From: Bacillota bacterium
GTDB lineage: Bacteria; Bacillota; UBA4882; UBA8346
Assembly (NCBI GenBank): GCA_029974635.1
Contig: JARKQY010000043.1
Coordinates: 1 to 64,000 of the forward strand
DNA length: 64,000 bases
Reading direction: 5' to 3'
Positions 47,315 to 57,257 of the stretch are shown one piece after another (position 1 is the stretch's first letter; every line of letters begins with the position of its first letter). Made by a program: the position numbers and the translations under genes. The notes beneath the pieces were generated by a model that was not told the origin of the DNA, searched no databases, and worked only from the letters and a program-made list of their open reading frames with translations.

Positions 47315-48478
47315 TCAGTCTTTTTTGGAAGCGGACTCCTTGATGAGCTCCAAGGCGATAACATGGCGCTGAATCTGGTTGGTGCCTTCATAAATCTGGG
47401 TGATTTTGGCGTCCCGCATCATCTTTTCAACGGGATATTCTTTCATATAACCGTACCCGCCAAGTACTTGTACCGCATCAACCGTAACTTTCATCGCCGT
47501 ATCGGATGCAAACAGCTTGCACATGGCCGATTCCTTCGAGAAGTTTTTAGCGCCGCCGTCAATCATCCGGGCGGTAGCATAAACGAGAGCACGGGCAGCC
47601 TCAAGCTGGGTCGCCATATCGGCCAGCATAAATTGAAGTCCCTGGAAAGAAGAAATGCTCTGGCCAAATTGAACCCGTTCACGGGAATACTTCACTGCGG
47701 CATCCAAAGCGCCTTGGGCGATTCCCACCGCCTGAGCGCCGATTCCGGGCCGGGTACGATCAAAAGTTCTCATGGTTGCAATAAAACCAATACCTTCTTT
47801 GCCGCCTAACAGATTTTCCTTGGGAATCCGGCAGTTATCAAAGACCAATTCCCGGGTGGCCGAGGCCCTGATCCCCATTTTATTCTCTTTTTTCCCAAAG
47901 GTAAAGCCGGGAGTTCCTTTTTCAACGATAAAGCAACTGATACCGCGGGGGCCTTTCTTCTTGTCGGTTACCGCCATTACCGTGTAGATATCGGCTTCTC
48001 CGCCATTGGTAATCCACTGTTTGGTGCCATTTAAGACATATTCGTTCCCGTCCAAAACTGCGGTGGTTTCCATAGCGGCAAGATCACTGCCGGCATTGGC
48101 TTCGGTAGCTCCGAAAGCCGCCAGTTTTTTCCCGGACGCAACCTGGGTGATGTATTTTTTCTTTTGCTCTTCCGAACCTAATACCAAAATCGGCGAACAA
48201 CCAAGCCCGGAGGCAGCATAACTAACAGCCACACCACTACAAGCCCTTGATAATTCTTCAACCACAATACATTGCTCTAATACTCCCCCGCCCATTCCGC
48301 CATATTCCTCAGGAAGATATACGCCGAAAAGATCGGCGTCCGCAAGAATTTTCATAATATCCCAGGGAAATTCACCGGTTTCATCATAATGGGCCGCTTT
48401 CGGGGCTACTTTTTCATCGGCAATACGGCGCGCCAAGTCTTTAATCATTTGTTGCTCTTCAGTTAAAAAATAATCCAA
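47315..48478 (-). CDS. acd: Acyl-CoA dehydrogenase
   Basis: At 387 residues it has the family layout. The FAD/substrate blocks are FGATEANAGSDLAAMETT, TKQWITNGGEAD and the catalytic base Glu in QIYEGTNQIQR. The TTG at 48478 follows GGAGGGTGACGAT; it gives the usual LDYFLTEEQQMIKDLARR start. With etfB and etfA it probably forms a butyryl-CoA dehydrogenase-type complex, though a terminator separates acd from etfB. Confidence 0.9.
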   Translation of the reverse strand: MDYFLTEEQQMIKDLARRIADEKVAPKAAHYDETGEFPWDIMKILADADLFGVYLPEEYGGMGGGVLEQCIVVEELSRACSGVAVSYAASGLGCSPILVLGSEEQKKKYITQVASGKKLAAFGATEANAGSDLAAMETTAVLDGNEYVLNGTKQWITNGGEADIYTVMAVTDKKKGPRGISCFIVEKGTPGFTFGKKENKMGIRASATRELVFDNCRIPKENLLGGKEGIGFIATMRTFDRTRPGIGAQAVGIAQGALDAAVKYSRERVQFGQSISSFQGLQFMLADMATQLEAARALVYATARMIDGGAKNFSKESAMCKLFASDTAMKVTVDAVQVLGGYGYMKEYPVEKMMRDAKITQIYEGTNQIQRHVIALELIKESASKKD

Positions 48479-48832
48479 AATCGTCACCCTCCTAAAATTG
48501 AAAATCATATAACAATCAAAGTGCATTGGTATCAATACTTATTGTAACATAGCTACAATATTGCACATGCTACAATTTAAGAATTGTCCCAAAAGTTGCT
48601 AAAAAAGCTAACTTTTTAATGGCAATTACATACGTCACAAAACCTTAATTATTCCCAAGGTTTGTTTTTAAACAAACTTTTTATGGATAAATAAATAACA
48701 CAAACTCATTTTAGAGTCTAACATAAGGGATTTAAGCTTGTCAAGCAAAAGAAATGGTGAAATATTCAAAGGTAGACCAAAATATGATTCAATGCCCATC
48801 TGGCTTTGATACACTGATTCAAAACAAGTTAT
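48479..48832. other. Gene-free stretch with a promoter-like site
   Basis: TTGACA (48744-48739) and TTAGAC (48721-48716), 17 bases apart on the minus strand, lie upstream of acd. AAACCTT/AAGGTTT (about 48640-48668) forms a hairpin followed by GTTTTT on the plus strand. The promoter is a moderate match and ~240 bases from the start codon. Confidence 0.4.
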
Positions 48833-50590
48833 CTACTCGGCAGTCTCTGATGCGGAAACTTGATTATTAAATTCATTCCCGGAATCATACAATCTCTTAT
48901 ATAGTCCGTTCCTAGCCAACAATTGTTCATGAGTTCCAGTTTCCACGATGGAACCGTCTTCAAGAACGACAATCTTATCGGCAAATTGTACGGTTGAAAG
49001 CCGGTGGGCGATAATGAAAGTAGTTCGTTCACGCATTAACCGTTCCAGCGCCTCTTGAACCGAACGCTCCGACTCCGTGTCCAAGGCCGAAGTCGCTTCA
49101 TCCAGTATTAAGATCCGGGGATTCCTGAGCAAAGCCCTGGCAATTGCAATCCGCTGCCTTTGTCCGCCTGAAAGAGCGGCGCCTCTTTCCCCGGCTAGGG
49201 TATCATACCCTTTCGGCAACCCTAATATGAATTCATGAGCGTTTGCTGCTTTGGCCGCGGCAATTATATCATCTTCGGAGGCATCCGGCCGACCGTAGGC
49301 AATATTCTCCTTTATGGTAGTACTAAATAAAATGGATTCCTGAGGCACCAGCCCAATTTGACTTCGCAAGGATCTTAATTTGGCCTTGCGGATATCTTGG
49401 CCATCCACCAAAATACAACCGGCGCTGGGGTCGTAGAAGCGGGGCAGCAAGTTAACCAGGCTGGTTTTCCCTCCGCCGCTGGGTCCGACCAAAGCCACCA
49501 CTTCTCCGGGATTTGCCTGTAAGTCAATTCCCCTTAATACCGGTAGATCCTGCTGATAACCGAAAGATACATTCCGAAATTCAACTTTTCCGGTTAATTG
49601 GGACAAAGCAACGGCATCCGGGGCCTCCTTAATCTCTTCCTCAGTGTCTAAAACCGAAAAAATGCGTTCGGAAGCTGCCAGAGCCTGCATAAAATTGTTA
49701 AAATTATAAGGAATTATGGTAATTGGGGCGGTTAACAGGCCGACATAAGTTATAAACTCCATTAATTTTCCGGGGGTAAGATGGCCGTTGATTACCTCTG
49801 ACCCGCCATACCAGATGATAATCGCCAGGGCCGAAAAAAGGAGCAATTCGACGATGGGGGTCAATCCGGCGACAACCTTGGCGGATTTCATGGTGGCATT
49901 AAAACTGCCCTCATTTTCATTATGAAACCGTTTGATTTCATAATTCTCCATGGTAAAAGCCTTGACAATCCTAATTCCGCTGATTGTCTCCTGCAAGACT
50001 GTTGATAAATCGGCAATTTTTTCCTGAACGCGATGGCTGGCGGCCCGAACCCGTTTTCCGGCTTTGGTAACCGCCCAAGCTATCAATGGGAAAGTGATGA
50101 AGGTTAATATGGCCAATTTCCAGTGCACTAAAAATATGAAAACAATGGAGCCGACCAAAACCATAGATTGGTAAATTGTATCCGCCAAGGCGGTTGATAC
50201 GCCAATTTGGACCATGCCGACATCGTTAGTGACCCTGGCCATCATCTCACCAGTATGGTGTGATTCATGATACGAAATTGACATCCGCTGTAAATGCTGA
50301 TACAACCGATTTCGTATGTCGGCGACAGTGCGTTGGCCTACGAACGCCATGAGATAGTTTTTCGCAAAAGATATCAAGCCCTTAAGGATCGCCAGAACAA
50401 TAACCGCGCCCGCCAATAAATTCAAAATGGACAGATCTTGTTTGCCGCTAAATAAGTCATCCAATAAGAAGCGAATAATTTTGGGGAAGGATAAATCAAT
50501 GGCCACTAAACCAATCATCGCAATAAAGGCAATAAAAAATCGCGGGAAATAAGGTTTTACAAACCCGAAAAGACGCCGTATGGTTTTCAT
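48833..50590 (-). CDS. MsbA-like ABC exporter (permease-ATPase fusion)
   Basis: The 585-residue half-transporter has six TM helices in the N-terminal ~320 residues and an ATPase: Walker A GPSGGGKTSL, signature LSGGQRQRIA, Walker B ILILDEATSALD, H-loop AHRLSTV. It resembles the lipid exporter MsbA family; the neighbouring LpxB-like and LpxL-like genes support a lipid or glycolipid substrate (inference). Confidence 0.88.
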   Translation of the reverse strand: MKTIRRLFGFVKPYFPRFFIAFIAMIGLVAIDLSFPKIIRFLLDDLFSGKQDLSILNLLAGAVIVLAILKGLISFAKNYLMAFVGQRTVADIRNRLYQHLQRMSISYHESHHTGEMMARVTNDVGMVQIGVSTALADTIYQSMVLVGSIVFIFLVHWKLAILTFITFPLIAWAVTKAGKRVRAASHRVQEKIADLSTVLQETISGIRIVKAFTMENYEIKRFHNENEGSFNATMKSAKVVAGLTPIVELLLFSALAIIIWYGGSEVINGHLTPGKLMEFITYVGLLTAPITIIPYNFNNFMQALAASERIFSVLDTEEEIKEAPDAVALSQLTGKVEFRNVSFGYQQDLPVLRGIDLQANPGEVVALVGPSGGGKTSLVNLLPRFYDPSAGCILVDGQDIRKAKLRSLRSQIGLVPQESILFSTTIKENIAYGRPDASEDDIIAAAKAANAHEFILGLPKGYDTLAGERGAALSGGQRQRIAIARALLRNPRILILDEATSALDTESERSVQEALERLMRERTTFIIAHRLSTVQFADKIVVLEDGSIVETGTHEQLLARNGLYKRLYDSGNEFNNQVSASETAE

Positions 50591-50616
50591 TATATGATTC
50601 CTCTCGTTTCAAAGGT

Positions 50617-51909
50617 TTATTGGCGGCCGTATTTTTGTTGCAAAACTTCCCAAACTATGCCGGCAAGCCGGGAAGCCGCCGCTTTTTCCCCTACGACCTC
50701 CTGTAGCCGGTTGGAAATCCTTTGATATTCTTCCTTGTCAGTCAGTAAACGAACCACTTGAGAGCCAACAGCCTCGGCTGTAACGATCCCCCCCAGCTCG
50801 GGGATGATGAACTCTTGTGCCAGGCGATTCGGCCAGGCCGTAAATTTATTCTTGGCCCATATTTTGGGCAATAACTTACGCTTTAGAGCTTTGCCCAAGA
50901 TTGGAATCCCGCCAATCAAACCCGGAATACCTTCCAAAGGTATACGTTCCGGATAATTCAAGGGAAAAATTACAATTGCCGGTACTCCCAATGCCGCTAA
51001 CTCAAAAGTATTAGTACCGGGCAGGGAAATCGCCAGATTAGCCGCAGCCATTAATTCGTATTGGTGCCCTCGCACGGCGGGTATCTGCTGGCCGCTTTTG
51101 GTAGTAATCAATCCGGGGTTTTCGATACTACCGATTGAGCCGTTAACTATTCCGGTGTCACCGGGATTATAGTTAAATGGCTGCTCAAGCAATTGAGCCA
51201 TCGGCCCGGACATTCCTTGCCGGATAACATCATCGGCAATAAAGGGGGAAATACTAAAAACCGCGGCGATTTCCGGGATTTTCTCTTTAACAATCTCAAA
51301 TACCCGGATATAAAACGGCACCAAATACTCAAAATGACCCGGCCGGCTTCCCGGCATAAAAAGAAGCAAAGGACGATCCCCAATCCGGAGAGTCCGTCTG
51401 ACTTGATCGCTCTCCATTTGCGGTTGAGCCGCATCCAGCATCAAATTACCAACAATTTGAATTTTAGCGGCAGCAACACCCTTCTGCAAAGCTTTCTCCG
51501 CCATTTGCGGATAAGGCATCATAAACCGTTCAAAGGAATCGACCCAGTTTGTCAATCCTTCAGTGTAAGCAATGGCCGGATAATGAAGTTTCTTACTTAA
51601 TAACCAGGCATGGGTCAGATCCCCGCCTAAAAAAAGCACCAATCCTTCCGGCAGCTTTTCAAATCCGGGGAGTGAGCCCCTGAGTAAAGTGAATTTCAAA
51701 AATTCAGTAGGACCGAAAACCTTGTCCACCCAAGGCATTTGCCGGACTACATCGGCTTCCTTACCACTGGCAAAGGTGCAAGGAGGGATGAATACATTAA
51801 TTACAGTTTCCAATGGTAACGCCTTAATGGCCTTTACCGCAGGCTTCAGCCATCCGGACACTTCACCCGGACTGTTTACCGTTATCACGATATTTGCAAG
51901 TTTCAGCAT
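50617..51909 (-). CDS. LpxB-like (lipid-A-disaccharide-synthase-related) glycosyltransferase
   Basis: The 430-residue protein has a GT19-like shape: N-terminal NIVITVNSPGEVSGWLKP, then FLGGDLTHAWLLSKKL, FMPGSRPGHFEYLV and the nucleotide-sugar block ISLPGTNTFELAALGVPAIV. It differs from canonical LpxB in length and in the C-terminus. It probably adds a sugar to a lipid carrier. It lies between the exporter and the epimerase. Confidence 0.75.
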   Translation of the reverse strand: MLKLANIVITVNSPGEVSGWLKPAVKAIKALPLETVINVFIPPCTFASGKEADVVRQMPWVDKVFGPTEFLKFTLLRGSLPGFEKLPEGLVLFLGGDLTHAWLLSKKLHYPAIAYTEGLTNWVDSFERFMMPYPQMAEKALQKGVAAAKIQIVGNLMLDAAQPQMESDQVRRTLRIGDRPLLLFMPGSRPGHFEYLVPFYIRVFEIVKEKIPEIAAVFSISPFIADDVIRQGMSGPMAQLLEQPFNYNPGDTGIVNGSIGSIENPGLITTKSGQQIPAVRGHQYELMAAANLAISLPGTNTFELAALGVPAIVIFPLNYPERIPLEGIPGLIGGIPILGKALKRKLLPKIWAKNKFTAWPNRLAQEFIIPELGGIVTAEAVGSQVVRLLTDKEEYQRISNRLQEVVGEKAAASRLAGIVWEVLQQKYGRQ

Positions 51910-51953
51910 ACTTAAAAACTCCGAATTTTTATAGAATGTAATTATTGACTAGC

Positions 51954-52886
51954 CTACTTTTGAAGCACTCGCCAGTCGGCCATGATCTCCTCCAGTGAGC
52001 TATAGTCGCTGGGCAGGCCTAAAGAAGCGCAATTAATGGTTTGATAACGAAAATCTTTGTAATTTGCACAAAAACGGTCCCAAGCAGAAATTTTCACTCC
52101 TAAAAACGCTCCCAAGCGGCAAATCCCGGCGGGTGAAAGCTTGAATTGCCAATTTATTTTGCGGCCAAAATAACCGACGGCTCTTTTCGTAAACTCACTG
52201 AAGGAAACCGGACTGTTGCCCAAAACATAATTCTTTTCAACTTCCGGTTTCTCAAGCAGATAACGGACAATTCGCGCAATGTCCTGAGCATGGATAAAAT
52301 GAAAAAATATCCCTTCCAGATTAATCCGGCCGATGAGCCAACTGAAACGACGGATGGTATTTATCCCTTCACTGGGAAAAGTGGCCGGATGTTGCAAATC
52401 TCCTCCGAATATCACCGTTGGAAAAACCGTTACAATTCGATTGTAAATCTTGGAGTTTGGTAACTTGGTGTAACACTTATATTTGGTTTTGATATAATCG
52501 GTACCATATTTTGCGACATCAGGCAAAAGAACGTTCCCCCGGCCCAGGATGCTGGCAGTCGAGAAATAGATTACCCGGAGCAGTATAGCCGGATTTAAAA
52601 GGTCAAACATCTGATGAACTCGATCAACATTAATCCTTTCGGTACCTTCCCCACCCCAGGCCGTTGCCACATGGATACAATATTCCACCCGGGATAGAAT
52701 TTCAGAGTGCAGCGGAATGCTGTCGAGATCACCATCAATAATTTTAACGTTAGGATACTTATCTGGGTCAAACCGTAATTTAGCCCGGTTTCTCACCAAG
52801 AGGTAAAGCTGGTAGTCCGGCGCCAATATATCCACCAGGTAGTGACCGACACTGCCACTAGCTCCGGTCATAAAAATCGATTGCAT
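51954..52886 (-). CDS. NAD-dependent epimerase/dehydratase
   Basis: The N-terminal FMTGASGSVGHYLVDIL is the NAD-binding GxxGxxG. The extended-SDR catalytic YxxxK is at YGTDYIKTKYKCY (the site reads Y-x-x-x-K in this stretch, imperfectly). At 310 residues it is typical. The substrate is probably a nucleotide sugar or lipid-linked sugar, judged from the neighbours. GAGAGGACG precedes the ATG. Confidence 0.78.
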   Translation of the reverse strand: MQSIFMTGASGSVGHYLVDILAPDYQLYLLVRNRAKLRFDPDKYPNVKIIDGDLDSIPLHSEILSRVEYCIHVATAWGGEGTERINVDRVHQMFDLLNPAILLRVIYFSTASILGRGNVLLPDVAKYGTDYIKTKYKCYTKLPNSKIYNRIVTVFPTVIFGGDLQHPATFPSEGINTIRRFSWLIGRINLEGIFFHFIHAQDIARIVRYLLEKPEVEKNYVLGNSPVSFSEFTKRAVGYFGRKINWQFKLSPAGICRLGAFLGVKISAWDRFCANYKDFRYQTINCASLGLPSDYSSLEEIMADWRVLQK

Positions 52887-52921
52887 CTATTTTCGTCCTC
52901 TCGCTTTGAATGAACTGCGTT

Positions 52922-53875
52922 TCAACTACTTTTTTCTTTGATTAATCGGTATTCATTTTCAAATTTGGCAAGCTCTTCATCGGTCAACCAACCCCAGCGC
53001 TCATGCCCCCATAAATATTGTTCGGGATTTTGGCGGATCCATTTTTCAAAGATTTGTAAATAACGCTCCGTATTCACTACAATATCGTAAGACATATTCC
53101 CGGTGTATTCAAATTGAATCTCAGGCTCAATAATGATTTGATATTTTCCACCCGGCTCCCTTAACGTATATGCCGGGACAACGGCCGCTCCCGAGCGTTG
53201 GGCGTAAATGACCACACCTGCCGGTACCGAGACCAGCCTGCCAAAAAAATGCGCAAAATTGCGTTTGGCCGGATGATGATGATCGGAAATCAAAAATATA
53301 TTTTCTTTTCGTTTCAATGCTTCAACTATATCGGCCGTACTAACTTCATTATCATTGACAAAACGGTTGCCGGTACATTCCCGCCGGCGACTCACCATCT
53401 CGTTTACGACCGGATCGGATTGCCTCCGGCCGATTAAACTGGCCGGAACCCCGATAAGCGGCAGGGAAGCGGCAAGTATCTCCCAGCAGCCAATATGCGC
53501 TGATAGAATAATAACTCCCTTTCCTTTGGACTTGGCCGATTCTAAATATTCAAGGCCTTGAACCTTGGTAATCAACTCCGGAAACATCTTTTCAAATTGA
53601 TTGAGCCGGCAGATTTCGATAAAAGCCTGAAGAAACTCCTGAACATCCTTACGGGCCATTTTGGTTAATTCCGGTTCACTATAGCGGCCTGGAAAAGCAT
53701 AATTAATGGTGCGTTGAATCTGGCCCCGGAAACGGCTCCGTTCCATTAGCAAAAAGAAGAAACTCCCCAAGGAATCAGCCATTTTGAAAGCTGCTTTCCG
53801 GGGCAGAATATTGGCTAAAAAGAAAACAAATTGTGCAAGCAGCCGGGCAATAAACTTTAAAATTTTTCGTAACAT
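52922..53875 (-). CDS. LpxL/HtrB-like lysophospholipid/lipid acyltransferase
   Basis: The 317-residue membrane protein shows the LpxL signature: H-x4-E in SAHIGCWEIL and later IFLISDHHHPAKRNF, PAGVVIYAQRSGAAVVPAY, and QYLWGHERWGW. A TM helix lies at the N-terminus. The family adds secondary acyl chains to lipid A; here, in a Bacillota-like genome, it suggests an outer-membrane lipid (inference). Confidence 0.85.
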   Translation of the reverse strand: MLRKILKFIARLLAQFVFFLANILPRKAAFKMADSLGSFFFLLMERSRFRGQIQRTINYAFPGRYSEPELTKMARKDVQEFLQAFIEICRLNQFEKMFPELITKVQGLEYLESAKSKGKGVIILSAHIGCWEILAASLPLIGVPASLIGRRQSDPVVNEMVSRRRECTGNRFVNDNEVSTADIVEALKRKENIFLISDHHHPAKRNFAHFFGRLVSVPAGVVIYAQRSGAAVVPAYTLREPGGKYQIIIEPEIQFEYTGNMSYDIVVNTERYLQIFEKWIRQNPEQYLWGHERWGWLTDEELAKFENEYRLIKEKSS

Positions 53876-54416
53876 CGTATCCCACCTATCGAAAATGTCA
53901 ACAACTTGAATATTGGTATTTTAATATGAATCCAGCAAGTAATTTCCAAAATCGTTTGTTATGGGAACTCGTCGGATTCTGTTGAAAACCCGATCGGTAA
54001 TGTACTTTAACGTCCCCAGGGACGTTTAACGTCAGAACGTTACGGATCGCAGTTTACAGCCTTACTAGCGCCTTTAAGATTATAACATTTTAAATTTAAT
54101 GTCAACTATTACGGAAGGCTTTTCGACGTTGTCAAAAACATATTGACTATCATTTAGAATCACATTTGATAAATTCATGCTATTTAATTACGTTAAGTCT
54201 AACGTTATTTTTTTTGAGCAAGTTCCTTGAAATAATGTATAAAAAGGTTGTAATTCAAGGAAAATTACCTAAAAAAGAGAATGATTGAAATAAGCACCTG
54301 CCAAATCCGCAATTATGATTCAAGAACATCTTTCCAAAAAAGTTGACTGGATCTATAAAATTGACAAGATATTGAATTTAATATATTATAAACTAAAAAC
54401 ATTAAAGGAGTTCAAC
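53876..54416. other. Gene-free stretch with palindrome and promoter
   Basis: AACGTCCCCAGGGACGTT (54009-54026) matches the element at 37557-37574. A promoter-like pair lies at 54214-54243. No coding frame looks real; the ATG at 54315 has no ribosome site. Confidence 0.45.
54214..54243 (+). promoter_or_regulatory. Promoter-like site ahead of the glycosyltransferase
   Basis: TTGAGC (54214-54219), an 18-base spacer, and TATAAA (54238-54243). Confidence 0.35.
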
Positions 54417-55334
54417 GTGTCACTACTCGCTAGTGTAATCATTCCTACTTATAATCGTGCTAAAGTACTCGAATTATGTTTAAACGCCTTGTTAAATCAA
54501 ACCGCCGATCCGACCACTTATGAAATCATCGTGGTTGATGATGGCTCTACTGATAATACCCCTGATTTGGTAAAAGAATTAAGTGAAAAAGCCCACTGCT
54601 CCCTGGTTCATCTCCGCCAAGAAAATTCCGGGCGTTCACGGGCCAGAAATAACGGAATCCGCGCGGCAAAGGGAGTATATATCTTGCTTCTGGATAGTGA
54701 TATGATAGTCCGCCCTGAGTACATCGCCGCCCATATCTCCGCCCATACCCGGCCGGGATTGATCGTTAACGGCGCGGTTGTTAATACTTCGAATTTTGAC
54801 AACCCGACCAAAGGTCCGAAACATCCGATTCACCTTTCCCGGGCGGTTTTTGCCACCGGGAATGTTTCCATCAAACGAACCGATTTATTGTACATTGGTT
54901 TGTTCGACGAGGATTTTGTAGAATATGGCTGGGAGGATCTTGAACTAGGTGAACGGCTGCGCTTGGCAGGTTATAAATCCGTCAATAGTTCGGCAGCTTG
55001 CAGCTTTCACTTGGAACCCCGGATCACCTTTAAAGATCTCCCCAATTTATTAAAAAAAGAACGTGAGCGCGGCCATAACGCGGTAATCTTCTTCCAAAAG
55101 AACCCCAGTTCCAATGTACGGTTGATGACGCTAATAACTCCGGTTTATTTTTTTCTGGACCGTATAACGACCCTTTGCAATTGGTCGGAACGTCCGGGAA
55201 CCTATAAACTTTTGGAACGGCTGGATAGAAAAGGCTATCGAACCCTCTTTGAGATACTGTTCGCCTTGATTAAAAGTCATGCATACGCCGATGGCATTCG
55301 CGAGAAATTAAAAGAATTGAATTTAAAAATATGA
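54417..55334 (+). CDS. Family 2 glycosyltransferase
   Basis: The GTG at 54417 follows AAAGGAGTTCAAC and gives a standard GT2 start: ASVIIPTYNRAKVLELCLNA, then VVDDGSTDNT, LLDSDMI (DxD-like) and EDLELGERLRLAG. The 305-residue enzyme is soluble. The acceptor is unknown. The upstream ATG at 54315 is rejected for lack of a site. Confidence 0.88.
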   Translation: MSLLASVIIPTYNRAKVLELCLNALLNQTADPTTYEIIVVDDGSTDNTPDLVKELSEKAHCSLVHLRQENSGRSRARNNGIRAAKGVYILLLDSDMIVRPEYIAAHISAHTRPGLIVNGAVVNTSNFDNPTKGPKHPIHLSRAVFATGNVSIKRTDLLYIGLFDEDFVEYGWEDLELGERLRLAGYKSVNSSAACSFHLEPRITFKDLPNLLKKERERGHNAVIFFQKNPSSNVRLMTLITPVYFFLDRITTLCNWSERPGTYKLLERLDRKGYRTLFEILFALIKSHAYADGIREKLKELNLKI

Positions 55335-55459
55335 AGAGTTGCCGTTTTTTTAGTTTAACTCTGTCCTGGATAAAGGTTAATGAATTTGTAATTGAATTCT
55401 GTCCACAATTATTTATGACAGAGCCTTAGTTTTCTTTCTTATTAAAGGAGGTTGTACAT

Positions 55460-56479
55460 ATCCGTTTCATTATTATAATACCCATCTCAATTATTTTGTT
55501 CGTCCTAATCGTGCAGACAATTAATCATACATTCTTTAAATTCTATGTCGCAAAAATCCTTAATTTAGGAAGCCAGCCCGGGATTAAGTTGGATGCTTTC
55601 CGAATTCATAACCCCTACTCCCTTTCCGGGACTTTTCGCAAAGCGCAGCTTCATCTGCACACCTCGAATTCGGCCGACGTTCCCAAAAATGTTACTGTAC
55701 GGGAAACCATCGAAATATATAAAAATGCGGGATATTCCTTCCTGGTGGTCACCGATCACGACAAAATCACTGAGTTTTACGAGTTTAATTCTCCCGATTT
55801 TTTGGTTATCCCCGGCGAAGAAGCAACCATCTATGTTATCTGGCGATTTGGCCCGCACCTTATCCGTATTGGCATCACCAAACATCCACATCCACGAAAT
55901 TTAAAAAAGGCGATTCGGGAGACCGTAGCGGAAAATGGCTTGCTACTTCCGGCCCATCCCAACTGGGGAGGAGCTGGGGGCCTGGGACGCTGGTATTTGG
56001 GAAAAGTACTCCAGTTAAAGGAGATTCAGTTACTTGAGATTTATAACCGCCACTCGGTTCAAGAGGCTGACATCTTACTTTGGCATAAACTATTACAACA
56101 AAGAGGTTACCGGAACCCTATCTGGTGCGTTGCCGTTGATGATTCCGATAATGGCAAAAACATCGACCGTGGTTGGATAATGGTTAAAACAGCCGATGTT
56201 TCCCGTGAGGCATTGTTTGATGCCTTGAAATGCGGTAACTTCTATGCTACTACCGGCCCGCTGGCGGATTTTTCAGTTGCGAAAAATGTAATTCAGGTTA
56301 CTGCTGAAACTCCGGCTCAAATTCGCTTTATCGACCGCCAAAACAAAATACTGGCATCATCCGCCGGCAAGCACGGCAGTTACCAACCGTCCGGCGATGA
56401 AGGCTTTGTAAGAGTCGAAATTATTGATGCCGCGGGAAAAACTGCCTGGTCCCAACCTTTTTTTATTCAACCTATTTAA
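55460..56479 (+). CDS. Membrane-anchored PHP-domain protein
   Basis: The frame carries an N-terminal TM anchor (FIIIIPISIILFVLIVQ) and then PHP metal motifs: QLHLHTSNSAD, VTDHDKITEF, IPGEEATIY and LLPAHPNWGG, with the later VAVDDSDN. The family hydrolyses phosphoesters with metal ions. A perfect AAAGGAGG stands eight bases before ATC at 55460, with no ATG/GTG/TTG before the TTG at 55496, so a non-standard start is likely. The TTG would cut into the TM helix. It converges with the next gene by 8 bases. Confidence 0.8.
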   Translation: MRFIIIIPISIILFVLIVQTINHTFFKFYVAKILNLGSQPGIKLDAFRIHNPYSLSGTFRKAQLHLHTSNSADVPKNVTVRETIEIYKNAGYSFLVVTDHDKITEFYEFNSPDFLVIPGEEATIYVIWRFGPHLIRIGITKHPHPRNLKKAIRETVAENGLLLPAHPNWGGAGGLGRWYLGKVLQLKEIQLLEIYNRHSVQEADILLWHKLLQQRGYRNPIWCVAVDDSDNGKNIDRGWIMVKTADVSREALFDALKCGNFYATTGPLADFSVAKNVIQVTAETPAQIRFIDRQNKILASSAGKHGSYQPSGDEGFVRVEIIDAAGKTAWSQPFFIQPI

Positions 56480-57257
56480 TGAAATGATAAACGTTTTTCC
56501 CGATAAATTGCGCGTATTCACGGACAAAAATAACAGCGTTCTTGCGGATACCCTCCCACATTTTTTGGTGTTGGGCCGGACTTCGTTCAATTTCCGGACC
56601 CCAATGCATAACCCAAGGTTCCTTTTGATAAGGAACCGCTACCTGATAGCCATGTTTGATAAACTCCAGGCTATGGGGCCCTTCGTAGTAGAGAAAACTG
56701 TCATATAATTCCTCTCGCCAAAAAAGGTCATACTGCGTCGCCATAAACAGGCCGTCAATAACCAGTACCGGCTGATAAGGCCTTTTAACCGGCCGGAAAC
56801 GAACCATGCGGAACCGGCGTCGATTGAAACCGGTTAAAAAAGGAAGTTTAACTCCGGCACTTCGATATTCCCATATTTTCCCAAAACTGTGTAGTCCATT
56901 CTCAAACCAGATGCCGCCGCGCGGTAATTTGGATCCGCCGACCTGGCCTATCATTCCAATTTGAGGATACTGCTTAAAAAAGGATATAATATCAGAAACG
57001 ATCCGCCGGTTTAAGACAAAAGTGTCCTGATGAAGATAGACCTTGTATTTAGCATCGGACTCACGGATTATTTGGTTATAAGCCGATGCCATTCCTTTAG
57101 CGCCGCGAATTTCTTTAATTTCAACAGTGATTCCCTCCGGTATCTCTATTTCCTCAAGATATTTCCGGCAGCGGGAATACAGGCCCTCAACATTAACACA
57201 GGTAATAAAAACAATTTTCGAGGGGTCCAATTTTTGCTTAGAAATTAAATCCGACAT
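56472..57257 (-). CDS. Glycosyltransferase-like protein
   Basis: The 261-residue protein has a GT-A-like beginning (IVFITCVNVEGLYSRCRKYL), the helical KGMASAYNQIIRES and KVYLHQDTFVLNRRIV (HQD as a DxD-like site). It is akin to putative GT2-related enzymes without a classical DxD. It lies just after the GT2 at 57258 and converges with the PHP gene. GGGAGGAGAAATAG precedes the ATG. Confidence 0.75.
   Translation of the reverse strand: MSDLISKQKLDPSKIVFITCVNVEGLYSRCRKYLEEIEIPEGITVEIKEIRGAKGMASAYNQIIRESDAKYKVYLHQDTFVLNRRIVSDIISFFKQYPQIGMIGQVGGSKLPRGGIWFENGLHSFGKIWEYRSAGVKLPFLTGFNRRRFRMVRFRPVKRPYQPVLVIDGLFMATQYDLFWREELYDSFLYYEGPHSLEFIKHGYQVAVPYQKEPWVMHWGPEIERSPAQHQKMWEGIRKNAVIFVREYAQFIGKNVYHFIK

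Noticed and set aside
54315-54416. Longer N-terminus for the glycosyltransferase from ATG 54315
   Set aside because: No ribosome site there; GTG 54417 has AAAGGAG and gives the family-standard start.
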